A stretch of DNA of 64,000 nt from Polaromonas sp. JS666 (GTDB lineage Bacteria; Pseudomonadota; Gammaproteobacteria; Burkholderiales; Burkholderiaceae_C): positions 1,240,001 to 1,304,000 of the forward strand of contig NC_007948.1 in assembly GCF_000013865.1 (NCBI RefSeq), read 5' to 3'. Below, in pieces: positions 30,934 to 40,089 of the stretch (within the stretch, counting starts at the first letter, position 1; every line of letters starts with the position of its first letter). The notes beneath the pieces are model-generated. The model worked only from the letters and a program-made list of their open reading frames with translations. It ran no database searches and was not told where the DNA came from. The position numbers and the translations under genes were made by a program.

Positions 30934-31599
30934 ATGAATAAGCTGTTGACCACGATATTCGCTGTAGCTGTCTCCTGTGTGACGGTCTCAAGCCTGGCCC
31001 AGGAAGTTAAGGGCGATGCCAAAGCCGGCGAAACCAAGAACGCCATGTGCATTGGCTGTCACGGCATCAAGGGCTACCAGGCCTCGTTCCCCGAGATTTA
31101 CAAGGTGCCGATGATTTCCGGCCAGGGGGGCAAATACATCGTGGCCGCGCTCAATGCCTACAAAAAAGGTGAGCGCAAGCATCCGACCATGCGCAGCATT
31201 GCCGAGTCGCTGAACGACCAGGACATCGCCGACCTGGCTGCTTATTACAGTACGCATGGTGCGGCAGCAGGTGCCGAGCTTCCTGCCAAGCCAGCCAAAG
31301 AACCCAGCGCTGATGTGCAGGCCCTGCTGAACAAGGCCAATTGCGCTTCATGCCACGGCGCCAATTTCAGCAAACCGGTCGATCCGGCCTATCCCAAGAT
31401 TGCCGGCCAGCACAGTGATTACCTGTTCGTGGCGCTCAAGGCCTACAAGACCGACAACAACCCCAAGGTGGGTCGCGGCAACGCCATCATGGCGGGCATG
31501 GCCAAGCAGTACACCAATGCCGAGCTGAAGCTGCTGGCGAACTACCTGGCTTCGGTGGACGGTGAACTCAAGGTGATTCCCCAGAGCAAGTTCCGCTGA
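30934..31599 (+). CDS. Two-haem class I cytochrome c (c4-like)
   Basis: A 221-residue periplasmic electron carrier. A signal peptide covers about residues 1-23 (cleavage after SLAQ or SSLA). Two cytochrome c domains follow, each with a haem site: CIGCH near residue 40 and CASCH near 135, with axial Met candidates in KHPTMRSIAESL and GNAIMAGMAKQYT. The two-domain form resembles cytochrome c4/c553, electron donors to terminal oxidases such as the aa3 enzyme encoded 20 kb away. The IS3-family element begins 10 bases after the stop, separating the gene from the terminator at 32976. Confidence 0.9.
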   Translation: MNKLLTTIFAVAVSCVTVSSLAQEVKGDAKAGETKNAMCIGCHGIKGYQASFPEIYKVPMISGQGGKYIVAALNAYKKGERKHPTMRSIAESLNDQDIADLAAYYSTHGAAAGAELPAKPAKEPSADVQALLNKANCASCHGANFSKPVDPAYPKIAGQHSDYLFVALKAYKTDNNPKVGRGNAIMAGMAKQYTNAELKLLANYLASVDGELKVIPQSKFR

Positions 31600-31635
31600 A
31601 CGCAGAATATGACCCGTCCTGCCATAGGTTGACAC

Positions 31636-32544
31636 CTATGAAACACAAATAGCTGAGCCGTGAAGGCCAGCCAGAGACGCCCGGTGAACCTCACCGGGCG
31701 TTTTCAATTGTAGGGATAGGTGTGGTCTTTCCTGGTTGTAGATATGCACGGATTGCTGAACCATTTTTCTGGCCTGATCGAGGTCGGCCGGTCTTTGAAG
31801 CAGGAACTCCATCTTCAGAATCCCGTTGACGCGCTCGGCCAGCGCATTCTGGTAGCAGTCGTAGCCATCGGTCATCGAACACACAATGCCGTGGCGCGCG
31901 TGAATCGCCTGATACTCGCTCGAGCAGTACTGGATGCCGCGGTCCGAGTGATGCACCAGCGCCTGCCTGGTCTGCCGGCCCTTGAGCGCCGTCTTCAAGG
32001 CCTGGCTGACCTGCTCTGTGCGCAGGCTGTCATGCACGTGGTGCCCGACGATCTTGCGTGACCAGGCATCCGTGACCAGGCTGAGGTAGACGAACCCCTG
32101 GTCGGTCGGCAGGTAGGTGATGTCGGCCACCCAGACCTGCTCGCCAGCGCTCGGGCGCACTTGCCGGGGCCCCGCCTTGAGCAGGTTCGGGTGCCGGTGA
32201 AACCGGTGGCAGCTGTTGGTCGTCTTGTGATACGCCCTGCTGGGCGCCACCAGCAGGCGGGCCTGGCGCAGCACGTCAAACAGCGCATCGCGCCCCAGGC
32301 TGGCCTGCGCCTGTCCCAGGGGCTGGCTGAGCATGTGGTGCAGCTTGCGCGTGCCTATCCTCGGCTGGCGCAGCCGCACCGAGCGCACGAGCTCGATCAC
32401 GGTGTCCGCACGCTCACAGCGGTGCCGGTCATGCTGCAACTGCTGGTAGTAGGCCTGGCGGCTGACGCCCCAGTGGCGGCAAGCCTTCGCGACGCTCAAC
32501 TGCGGGAGGAGCTTTTGCGCGAGGACTTGCCCAAAGGCTTTTTT
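31636..32544 (-). CDS. IS3-family transposase OrfB (integrase catalytic part)
   Basis: The DDE integrase domain: first Asp in WVADITYLPTD, second in LVHHSDRGIQYCS, Glu in ALAERVNGILKMEF, with QRPADLDQARKMV and YNQERPHLSL at the end as usual. HTH_21-like helix ACRHWGVSRQAYYQ precedes it. The open frame extends to 32766 but the productive protein is expected from a -1 frameshift on A AAA AAG at 32538-32544, joining it to OrfA as OrfAB. The stop TAG abuts the left terminal repeat. Confidence 0.9.
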   Translation of the reverse strand, partial: KKAFGQVLAQKLLPQLSVAKACRHWGVSRQAYYQQLQHDRHRCERADTVIELVRSVRLRQPRIGTRKLHHMLSQPLGQAQASLGRDALFDVLRQARLLVAPSRAYHKTTNSCHRFHRHPNLLKAGPRQVRPSAGEQVWVADITYLPTDQGFVYLSLVTDAWSRKIVGHHVHDSLRTEQVSQALKTALKGRQTRQALVHHSDRGIQYCSSEYQAIHARHGIVCSMTDGYDCYQNALAERVNGILKMEFLLQRPADLDQARKMVQQSVHIYNQERPHLSLQLKTPGEVHRASLAGLHGSAICVS

Positions 32545-32909
32545 ACGACACGCACGCCGTAGTCCTTCTTCAGGACATCGAGCACGGCTTCGAACAGTTG
32601 GGCCTTCTCGCGCGCCTCGCGAAGCTGCACTTCGAGCGCTTTGATCTTCTGCTCGGGCGTGAGCGGCACGTCTGATGCGGATCGGGGTGATTTGGGGGAT
32701 ATCGGCATGGTCGGCCTTGATGATGCCGCACCTCCCCACGCCTGGCGTCCGTGCTTGCGCAGCCACACCAGCACCGTCGAGCGGCCCTGGATACCGTAGC
32801 GGTGCTGGGCCTGTTTGTACGTGAGATCGCCTTTTTCTACCTGCTCGACCACCGACAGCTTAAAAGCCAGCGTGTAATCGCCCTGCTTGCGTTTAATGCC
32901 TGATTCCAT
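32496..32909 (-). CDS. IS3-family OrfA (HTH protein)
   Basis: A 137-residue helix-turn-helix protein, MESGIKRKQGDYTLAFKLSV at the start, then the HTH YKQAQHRYGIQGRSTVLVWL and a leucine-zipper-like coiled coil (ALEVQLREAREKAQLFEAVL). It binds the terminal repeats. Overlaps orfB; translation past the slippery site in frame ends at 32496. The next upstream ATG at 32942 lies in the terminal repeat and is not used here. Confidence 0.85.
   Translation of the reverse strand: MESGIKRKQGDYTLAFKLSVVEQVEKGDLTYKQAQHRYGIQGRSTVLVWLRKHGRQAWGGAASSRPTMPISPKSPRSASDVPLTPEQKIKALEVQLREAREKAQLFEAVLDVLKKDYGVRVVKKPLGKSSRKSSSRS
32538..32544 (-). other. Programmed -1 frameshift site A6G
   Basis: Read on the minus strand AAAAAAG, within GTA AAA AAG of orfA, where slippage by one base joins orfA to the orfB frame. 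Standard mechanism in IS3 elements. Confidence 0.75.
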
Positions 32910-32975
32910 TGACTTGCCTTTTCCTGGATAGAAAAGTGTCAACCTTATTCAGGACGGGTCAATAAGTACAAAAAA

Positions 32976-33001
32976 GCCGCTGTCTCAGCGGCTTTTTTTT
33001 A
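32976..33001 (+). terminator. Intrinsic terminator stranded behind the IS
   Basis: GCCGCTG-TCT-CAGCGGC followed by eight or more T and preceded by six A, so it can work in both directions. Without the IS it would lie about 20 bases after the cytochrome c stop codon, so it is very likely that gene's original terminator. Confidence 0.88.
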
Positions 33002-33011
33002 TGGCTCAGTG

Positions 33012-33143
33012 TTCCGCCGGGCCGCCCAAGGAAAGCGGGGAGGCTCTGCTCCAGCAGGGGCCGCGGAACCGGCTTAGCCGGGCCGCAGGCGCAGCGCCCC
33101 CTCGGGGGCAGAGAGCTACACGCTAGTAGAGCGAACGTGGGGG
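33012..33143 (-). repeat. GCCCCCACG-type dispersed repeat
   Basis: On the minus strand it starts CCCCCACGTTCGCTC immediately after the stop codon of the DUF1841 gene, passes CTCTGCCCCCGAGGGGGCGC and GGCCCGGC-TAAGCCGGTTCCGCGG, and ends near GGGCGGCCCGG. Same layout as the copies at 28899 and 57103. Confidence 0.85.
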
Positions 33144-33578
33144 CTAATCCCTTGTAGCGCGGCGCTGAACGCATGCGATGTAGGCATCGCCATCCGGTGG
33201 CCGGCCTGCGCGCTGGCTTTCCCACACCATCTGTCCCAGGCAGTCCATGGCCTCGTGGTGCGCGTCATGCAGTGAGTTGCGCCGCGCGGTCAACAGCTCC
33301 ACCGCCTGGCGGATGCCGCGCGGCTGGTCAATCGAGCACTGCTCGCTGATCGACAGGTGCATCGAGAGGTGCAGGAAGGGGTTGGTGTGGCCAGCCTCGA
33401 CGTCATACATTTTTTCCAGCGCGGCATCGGCGTCGGCAAAATCGGCGTGGTATTCGGGGTGTTCCTCCATCCACTGGCTTGCTATGATTTCTATAGCTTC
33501 AAGTGCCTGCCCCGCACGGGCTTTGGCATAAACCGAACAGAAAAATCGCCGGACGTCGGCTTGCGAGGGCGTGAACAT
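33144..33578 (-). CDS. DUF1841-family protein
   Basis: A 144-residue protein of a conserved beta/gamma-proteobacterial family of unknown function. The start MFTPSQADVRRFFCSVYAKA, the central HPEYHADFADADAA and NPFLHLSMHLSISEQ, and the RHxxxHxxMDCLG-like HDAHHEAMDCLGQMVWE (shortened: LHDAHHEAMDCLGQ) are the family signatures; conserved His residues suggest metal binding. The segment ALEAIEIIASQW is encoded by a 17-bp palindrome of the family described under findings and looks inserted. Its stop codon directly abuts a dispersed repeat. Confidence 0.85.
   Translation of the reverse strand: MFTPSQADVRRFFCSVYAKARAGQALEAIEIIASQWMEEHPEYHADFADADAALEKMYDVEAGHTNPFLHLSMHLSISEQCSIDQPRGIRQAVELLTARRNSLHDAHHEAMDCLGQMVWESQRAGRPPDGDAYIACVQRRATRD
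33481..33497. repeat. GCTAT-N7-ATAGC palindrome in the DUF1841 gene
   Basis: GCTATGATTTCTATAGC; on the coding strand it reads A-I-E-I-I-A. Nearly the same 26 bases (through CTTCAA) occur in the KefC-like gene at 44605. Confidence 0.85.
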
Positions 33579-33794
33579 GGCTAAAGCGTATCACGCAGCC
33601 TGCTTGCCGGGCCTGTGTGGTGTCTTGCGCTTTGGCGTTTTCACCGGGCTTGCGCTTGGCCGCGTCACGCCACATCCCCACGTCCTACAGACAGAGGGGA
33701 TATGCAGCGGTACATTTATGATTCATGGTGGCGCTGTTCCGGCGCGCAGCCACACCACACATCAATAAGCCCGGTAGCCCGGTGAGGAGATTCG

Positions 33795-34016
33795 ATGAAT
33801 GCAGCAAAAATCGCGGGAATTATCCTGATCGTTGCCGGTCTGGCCGGATTTTTCACGGGGGGTTTCAGCTTCACCAAAGACACGACCACCGCCAAAATCG
33901 GCCCTATCGAATTGAAGGTGCAGGAAAAGGAATCGGTGAACATTCCTCAGTGGCTGAGCATAGGCGCCATGGCCCTGGGTGGGGTTTTGCTGGTGGTGGG
34001 GTTCCGCAAGCCCTGA
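33795..34016 (+). CDS. Small DUF3185-like membrane protein
   Basis: A 73-residue protein with two membrane segments, AAKIAGIILIVAGLAGFFTGG and WLSIGAMALGGVLLVVGF, joined by a charged stretch KDTTTAKIGPIELKVQEKE. The pattern fits the DUF3185 family of small membrane proteins of unknown role. GGTGAGGAG lies 5-8 bases before the ATG. Convergent with the IclR-type gene across a hairpin. Confidence 0.75.
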   Translation: MNAAKIAGIILIVAGLAGFFTGGFSFTKDTTTAKIGPIELKVQEKESVNIPQWLSIGAMALGGVLLVVGFRKP

Positions 34017-34044
34017 AAGGCCGAAAGTCCGCGCTCCCTTCGTT

Positions 34045-34071
34045 TCAGCGCAGCTAACTCAGCTGCGCTGA
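34045..34071. terminator. Perfect 11-bp hairpin between convergent genes
   Basis: TCAGCGCAGCT and AGCTGCGCTGA with a 5-base loop; one arm includes the stop codon of the IclR-type gene. No T run on either strand, so efficiency is uncertain. Confidence 0.4.
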
Positions 34072-34862
34072 ACACTCAGCATGCGCGATATCGCTTGTGC
34101 AGCCGCGAGCAGTTGCGGCAGCATGGTTTCCTGCATCACCTTGGCACTGGTACGGTTGGCCTGGCCACTGATGTTCAGCGCCGCCACCATCTGGCCGGCC
34201 CGGTTGGTGATGGGCGCGGCCATCGACACCAGTCCTTCTTCGAGTTCCTGATTCACCAGCGACCAGCCCTGTTTGCGAACCTGCGCAATCCGGGCCGCGA
34301 TCTCCTTCACATCGACCGCGGTGTACTTGGTCCGGGCCGTCCGCTCCGAGCGTTCCAGGCACTCCATCAACTCGGTTTCTGGCAAGGCAGACAGCAGCAT
34401 GCGGCCCATCGAGGTGCAGTAGGCGGGTAGCCGGGAGCCGATGCCCAGGCTGATGCTCATGATCTTGTGGGTGGACACGCGCAGCACATACACAATGTCC
34501 GTGCCGTCCAGCACCGCTGCCGAGCAGGACTCCTTGACCTGCGCGACCAGCGTTTCCATGACCGGCTCGGCTAGGTTCCAGATTGGCATGGACGAGAGGT
34601 AGGCAAACCCCAAATCGAGAATGCGTGGTGTCAGGCTGAACAGCTTGCCTTCACTGCGCACATAGCCCAGCGACTCCAGCGTCAGCAGGATGCGGCGCGC
34701 ACCGGCGCGGCTCAGCTCGCTGCGTTGCGCCACTTCGGTCAGTGTCTGGCGCGGTGCGCTGGCACTGAAGGAGCGGATGACCTGTAACCCGCGTGCAAAG
34801 GATTGCACATACCCGTCGCCGGGTTTAAGGTCTGCGATGCGTGTGGAGGCGGGATTTGCCAT
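34059..34862 (-). CDS. pcaR: IclR-family regulator of the pca genes (PcaR/PcaU-like)
   Basis: A 267-residue activator/repressor. The winged helix (about residues 20-85) reads VQSFARGLQVIRSFSASAPRQTLTEVAQ in pieces, with HTH AQRSELSRAGARRILLTLESLGYV; the effector domain (about 100-260) contains SCSAAVLDGTDIVYVLRV, AYCTSMGRMLLSAL and GWSLVNQELEEGLVSMAAPI, all close to the PcaR/PcaU/PobR branch that responds to beta-ketoadipate or related acids. It is divergent from pcaI across 164 bases holding three GAAC-type half-sites, the expected operator. Naming as pcaR is by context and branch motifs. Confidence 0.88.
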   Translation of the reverse strand: MANPASTRIADLKPGDGYVQSFARGLQVIRSFSASAPRQTLTEVAQRSELSRAGARRILLTLESLGYVRSEGKLFSLTPRILDLGFAYLSSMPIWNLAEPVMETLVAQVKESCSAAVLDGTDIVYVLRVSTHKIMSISLGIGSRLPAYCTSMGRMLLSALPETELMECLERSERTARTKYTAVDVKEIAARIAQVRKQGWSLVNQELEEGLVSMAAPITNRAGQMVAALNISGQANRTSAKVMQETMLPQLLAAAQAISRMLSVQRS

Positions 34863-34893
34863 GGCTGTAAAAATCTCCTAAAATTCATTATAC

Positions 34894-34917
34894 GAACTCT
34901 TGTTCTAATGTCGAACA
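34894..34917. promoter_or_regulatory. Candidate IclR/PcaR operator
   Basis: Three alternating half-sites in 24 bases: GAAC-TCTT-GTTC (34894-34905) overlaps TGTTC-N7-GAACA (34901-34917). It lies in the divergent pcaR-pcaI region, 32-55 bases from the pcaR start, where IclR-type regulators usually bind. Confidence 0.55.
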
Positions 34918-35026
34918 AAATCTGGTGGACCGGAAACTCTGCTGGATTCGCGCCCGGTATGCCCGGTCACCTGGCTGTGCTGGCGTGTTGCCTGTTTCTG
35001 CCCTGTTCCCTGCTGGAGACAATTGA

Positions 35027-35743
35027 ATGATCAACAAGATTGCCCGCTCCATCGCCGATGCGCTGGCGGACGTGAAAGACGGCTCAACCATTCTGATCGG
35101 GGGTTTTGGCACCGCCGGCATTCCCAATGAGCTCATCGACGGCCTGATTGCGCAGGGCGCCAAAGACCTGACCGTGGTCAACAACAACGCGGGCAACGGC
35201 GAGACCGGGCTGGCGGCCCTGCTGAAGGCCGGGCGGGTGCGCAAAATCATCTGCAGCTTTCCGCGCCAGGCCGACAGCCATGTGTTCGACGGGCTGTATC
35301 GCAGCGGCAAGCTGGAGCTGGAACTGGTGCCGCAGGGCAACCTGGCCGAGCGGATTCGCGCTGCGGGAGCGGGCATAGGCGCATTTTTCTCGCCCACGGG
35401 CTACGGCACCGAGCTGGCCAAAAATTCGGATGGCTCGGCCAAGGAAACACGCGAACTCAACGGCAAGCAGTACGTGCTGGAGATGCCGATTTACGGCGAT
35501 GTGGCCTTGATCAAGGCCGAACAGGGCGATCGCTGGGGCAACCTGACGTACCGCATGGCGGCGCGCAATTTTGGCCCGGTGATGGCCACGGCCGCTGCAA
35601 AAACCGTGGCAACGGTGCACGAGATTGTCGAGCTCGGCGCGCTCAATCCGGAGCACATCGTGACGCCCGGCATCTTCGTGCAGCAGATCGTGAAGATAGA
35701 CCGCGTGGCGACCCAGGCCGGCGGCTTCAAAAACGTGGCCTGA
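35027..35743 (+). CDS. pcaI: 3-oxoadipate CoA-transferase subunit A
   Basis: A 238-residue alpha subunit that with PcaJ moves CoA from succinyl-CoA to 3-oxoadipate. Family motifs: GGFGTAGIPNELIDGL (glycine-rich CoA site near residue 25), VNNNAGNGETGLAALL and GYGTELA. Good agreement in length. The related SCOT enzymes for acetoacetate are very similar; the nearby thiolase of the 3-oxoadipyl-CoA type and the PcaR-like regulator decide for pcaI. GGAGAC precedes the ATG. 52 bases separate it from pcaJ. Confidence 0.9.
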   Translation: MINKIARSIADALADVKDGSTILIGGFGTAGIPNELIDGLIAQGAKDLTVVNNNAGNGETGLAALLKAGRVRKIICSFPRQADSHVFDGLYRSGKLELELVPQGNLAERIRAAGAGIGAFFSPTGYGTELAKNSDGSAKETRELNGKQYVLEMPIYGDVALIKAEQGDRWGNLTYRMAARNFGPVMATAAAKTVATVHEIVELGALNPEHIVTPGIFVQQIVKIDRVATQAGGFKNVA

Positions 35744-35795
35744 ACCTGTTGTGATCATTTGCCATCATTGACCAGCCATCCGGACGGAGTAACCC

Positions 35796-36437
35796 ATGAC
35801 CTACCAGAAACGCACCAAAGACCAGCTTGCCGCCCGTGTTGCGCAAGACATCTACGAAGGCGCCACCGTGAACCTCGGCATCGGCATGCCGACGCTGGTG
35901 GCCAACCATATTCCATCCAGCCGCGAGGTGCTGCTGCACAGCGAAAACGGCATTCTTGGCATGGGCCCTGCGCCCGCCGAGGGCCAGGAGGACTATGACC
36001 TCATCAACGCCGGAAAACAGCCGGTGACGCTGCTCAAGGGCGGTTCCTTCTTTCACCACGCCGACAGCTTTGCCATGATGCGCGGCGGCCACCTTGACAT
36101 TTGTGTGCTCGGCGCCTTCCAGGTGTCGGCAACGGGTGACCTGGCCAATTGGCACACCGGGGAAAAGGATGCGATCCCCGCCGTGGGCGGCGCGATGGAC
36201 CTGGCCCTGGGCGCCAAGCAGACCTGGGTGATGATGGACCTGCTGACCAAAAAGGGTGAGAGCAAGGTGGTGGCGCAATGCAGCTATCCGCTCACCGCCA
36301 TTGCCTGCGTCAAGCGCATTTATTCGGAACTCGCCACGCTGGCGTGTACGCCGCAGGGTCTCAAGCTCATCGACAAGGTCGAGGGCCTGACGCATGGCGA
36401 ACTGGAAAAACTCGTCGGCTTGCCGATAGCCGTTTAA
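35796..36437 (+). CDS. pcaJ: 3-oxoadipate CoA-transferase subunit B
   Basis: A 213-residue beta subunit. The catalytic glutamate is in SENGILGMGPAP near residue 50, the thioester carrier of this enzyme class; GIGMPTLVANHIP and HADSFAMMRGGHLDICVLGAFQVS (shortened: HADSFAMMRGGHLD) are further family segments. GGAGTAAC lies before the ATG. Follows pcaI in the same transcript and precedes pcaF after 85 bases that contain an 11-base tandem repeat. Confidence 0.92.
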   Translation: MTYQKRTKDQLAARVAQDIYEGATVNLGIGMPTLVANHIPSSREVLLHSENGILGMGPAPAEGQEDYDLINAGKQPVTLLKGGSFFHHADSFAMMRGGHLDICVLGAFQVSATGDLANWHTGEKDAIPAVGGAMDLALGAKQTWVMMDLLTKKGESKVVAQCSYPLTAIACVKRIYSELATLACTPQGLKLIDKVEGLTHGELEKLVGLPIAV

Positions 36438-36471
36438 TTTTTTAATTAACCAATCCGTTCGGGCTTGAAGG

Positions 36472-36493
36472 GCTCAGGTCCTGCTCAGGTCCT
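36472..36493. repeat. 11-bp tandem repeat between pcaJ and pcaF
   Basis: GCTCAGGTCCT occurs twice in a row, preceded by CCGTTCGGGCTTGAAGG. The CCGTTCGGGCT part resembles the interior of the element at 12901-13082, so this may be a stand-alone degenerate relative of that palindrome. Confidence 0.6.
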
Positions 36494-36522
36494 GTATTGA
36501 ACGGAAATTCAGGAGACATTTC

Positions 36523-37725
<1,203 letters not shown>

Positions 37726-37785
37726 TCGACTTGCCCTTGGGCCGTCATTGAGCAGCCAATGAGCTGCCATGTCACTGTTTGATTT

Positions 37786-37802
37786 GCTATTTATTTAATA
37801 GC
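37786..37802. repeat. GCTAT-N7-ATAGC palindrome 3' of pcaF
   Basis: GCTATTTATTTAATAGC extended by one base pair on each side (TTGCTAT...ATAGCAA), 60 bases after pcaF. The only intergenic member of the palindrome family seen here. It may act as an AT-rich hairpin terminator-like structure, but no T run follows. Confidence 0.8.
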
Positions 37803-37896
37803 AATCTGCGCATTTCTCTTTCTATTGGACGTCAGGCGTCCGAACCCTGTTTTATTTCCGGAATTCAAGTTAATTCATAGTTACAAGGAGACAGTC

Positions 37897-38895
37897 ATGC
37901 CTTTCAAGTTCTCTGCAGCACGCCGCACCCTGGGCCTGGCCGCATTCGCGCTGGCCGCCGCCGGTTTGCTGCCGGCCACGGCCGGCGCCCAGCAGTTTCC
38001 GACCAAGCCGGTGCGCATCATCACGCCGTTTCCGGTGGGCGGTGGCCCTGATGGCGTGGCGCGTCTGGTGGCCGACAAACTGTCACGCACCTGGGGTCAG
38101 CCGGTGGTGGTCGAGAACCGGCCCGGCGGCAACGGTTTCATCGCGATCGATGCCTTCAAGCGCGGCAGCAAGGATGGGCATGACCTGATCGTGCTCGACA
38201 ACGTGCACCTGGCAGCCTACCCGGCGCTGTTCAAGAAACTGCCCTACGACGCAGGCAAGGACTTTGATGCGCTGCTGCCGCTCTTCAAGACCTACTTTTT
38301 CTTCACCGTGCCGACGACCAGCAAATACAAGTCAATCGCTGACCTGGTGGCCGACGCGAAGGCCAACCCCGGCAAGCTGGACTACGGTTCCTGGTCGGTC
38401 GGCAATCCCGTGCACCTCGGTTCGGAGCTGTTCGAATCAGCGACCGGCACGCAGATGGAGCATGTGATTTACAAGGAGACCACCCAGCTCTACACCTCGG
38501 TCTCCACGGGCGAGTTGGCCTTCGCGCTGGGCAGCAGCGCCACCGCGGGGCCGCTGCAGCGCGCGGCCAAACTGCGCTTCCTGGCGGTGGCGGCGCCCAA
38601 GCGCGTGGCGGCCTTCCCCGATGTACCGACGGTCGGCGAGTCCGGTGGTCCGAAGGGCTTCGAGGTCACCGGCTGGAATGCGATGGCGGTGCCCAAGGGC
38701 CTTCCTGACGCCGTGAGCGACAAGATCAAGCGCGACATCGAGAAGGCGCTTGCCGAACCCGACGTGCTTGAGAAATTCAAGAGCTTTGGTTATGAGCCCT
38801 TTCCGCAGACACGCGAGCAGTTCAACCAGTTCGTGCAGAGCGAGACCCGGCGTTTCGGCGACGTGATCCGCAAGGCAAACGTCTCTCTGGACTGA
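37897..38895 (+). CDS. TctC-type solute-binding protein (Bug family) 1
   Basis: A 332-residue periplasmic binding protein of the tripartite tricarboxylate transporter type. Signal peptide about residues 1-31 (LALAAAGLLPATAGAQ region), then the Bug-family motifs FPTKPVRIITPFPVGGGPDG, VENRPGGNGFIAIDAFKRG in shorter pieces, and LDYGSWSVGNPVHLGSELF. The ATG at 37897 follows AAGGAG; an earlier in-frame ATG is ignored. No TctA/TctB membrane genes are adjacent. Orphan binding proteins of this kind are abundant in Comamonadaceae. Location beside pca genes suggests an aromatic or dicarboxylic acid ligand, as inference. Confidence 0.88.
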   Translation: MPFKFSAARRTLGLAAFALAAAGLLPATAGAQQFPTKPVRIITPFPVGGGPDGVARLVADKLSRTWGQPVVVENRPGGNGFIAIDAFKRGSKDGHDLIVLDNVHLAAYPALFKKLPYDAGKDFDALLPLFKTYFFFTVPTTSKYKSIADLVADAKANPGKLDYGSWSVGNPVHLGSELFESATGTQMEHVIYKETTQLYTSVSTGELAFALGSSATAGPLQRAAKLRFLAVAAPKRVAAFPDVPTVGESGGPKGFEVTGWNAMAVPKGLPDAVSDKIKRDIEKALAEPDVLEKFKSFGYEPFPQTREQFNQFVQSETRRFGDVIRKANVSLD

Positions 38896-38967
38896 CAGGC
38901 CCTGCCCGGCGTCTGCCGCTTGTGTCTTCCACCGGACCTTCGGGTTGTTGATTGAGAAAGTGCCAGC

Positions 38968-39948
38968 ATGAACCATCTTCGTCCAGAACGCCGCAGCCTG
39001 CTGCTGGGCGCGCTTGCCGCACTGGCCGCTCCAGCGTGGGCCCAAAACGCCAAAGCGATCAAAATCGTCGTGCCTTTCGCACCCGGTGGGGGCAACGACG
39101 TGTTCGCCCGCCAGATGGCAAAAAGCCTGGGCGAGTTGCGCAACCAGAGCGTGATTGTGGAAAACAAGCCCGGCGCTGGTGGCAACCTCGGCACGGAGCA
39201 GGTGGTGCGCAGTGCGGGCGATGGGACGACGCTGTTGCTGGGGCACTCCGGCACGGTGTCGATCAACCCGGCGCTGTACAAGCAGCTGAAATATGACCCG
39301 CAGAAGGACCTCGCGCCGGTCGCCATGTTTGCCTCATCGGCCCTGGTGCTGGTGGTGCCGGCCTCGTCACCGGTGAAGACGGTGGCCGACCTGCTGGCAT
39401 TGGCCAAAGCACAACCGGGCTCGCTCAACTACGCCTCCAGCGGCAGCGGCACGGGCGGCCACCTGACGGGCGAGATGTTCGAGCAGAAGAGCGGGGTCAA
39501 GATCGGCCACATCCCGTACAAGGGCACGGCCCCCGGCCTGACGGACCTGGTGGGCGGGCAGGTGCAGATGATGTTCAGCGTCATCCCGCCGGCGCTGGCG
39601 CTGGTCAAAAGTGGCCGCCTGCGGGCCGTGGCGGTCAGCGGCAGCCAGCGGCTTCCCTCGCTGCCCGAGGTGCCCACCATCGCCGAGTCCGGTCTGCTGG
39701 GCCTGGCCGGATTCGAAAGCACCCTGACCTACGGCATCCTCGCGCCCCGCGGCACGCCGGAGGCCACCATCAGGGAGCTGTCGGCGCAGATGCTGAAGAT
39801 CGCCGCTTCTCCTGATTTCCAGTTCCGTCTGGGCGTGGAGGGCGCGGTTCCCCTGCTGGGTGGCCCCGCCGAGTACGCCGCCCTGATCAGGAAGGAAAGC
39901 GCCAAGTGGGCCGAAATCGTGAAGAGCTCCGGCGCCACGGTCGAATAG
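38968..39948 (+). CDS. TctC-type solute-binding protein (Bug family) 2
   Basis: A 326-residue paralogue of the preceding protein, with a short signal peptide (about residues 1-21, ALAAPAWAQN), IKIVVPFAPGGGNDVFARQM, VENKPGAGGNLGTEQVV and NYASSGSGTGGHLTGEMFEQ. The tandem arrangement of two different Bug proteins points to two ligands or to duplication followed by divergence; identity between them is low by eye. It starts 72 bases after the first. Confidence 0.88.
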   Translation: MNHLRPERRSLLLGALAALAAPAWAQNAKAIKIVVPFAPGGGNDVFARQMAKSLGELRNQSVIVENKPGAGGNLGTEQVVRSAGDGTTLLLGHSGTVSINPALYKQLKYDPQKDLAPVAMFASSALVLVVPASSPVKTVADLLALAKAQPGSLNYASSGSGTGGHLTGEMFEQKSGVKIGHIPYKGTAPGLTDLVGGQVQMMFSVIPPALALVKSGRLRAVAVSGSQRLPSLPEVPTIAESGLLGLAGFESTLTYGILAPRGTPEATIRELSAQMLKIAASPDFQFRLGVEGAVPLLGGPAEYAALIRKESAKWAEIVKSSGATVE

Positions 39949-40089
39949 TTGCCGTCCGGGGTGGGGCGCCTGGTGGTTACTGGCCCTGTAACATCGGGCG
40001 ACCATGGCTTCCCATCCCCCTGTCGCGACTCGCTGCGCTGCTCCGCGCGCCATCGGGCTCACACGCCCAGGCCTGAAAGCCACGGCACC

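Larger units (their letters stand above)
31610..32961 (-). mobile_element. Complete IS3-family insertion sequence
   Basis: 1352 bases with terminal inverted repeats: left TGACCCGTCCTG...GGTTGACAC (31610-31635) and the same on the opposite strand at 32936-32961, differing at about 4 central positions. A 3-base direct repeat ATA flanks it (31607-31609 and 32962-32964), the usual target duplication size for IS3. It encodes orfA and orfB in overlapping frames with an A6G slippery site. Both frames are intact, so it may be active and recent. Confidence 0.95.

Noticed and set aside
30934..31599. Cytochrome gene interrupted by the IS3 element
   Set aside because: The reading frame is complete and ends 10 bases before the element; only the terminator is displaced.
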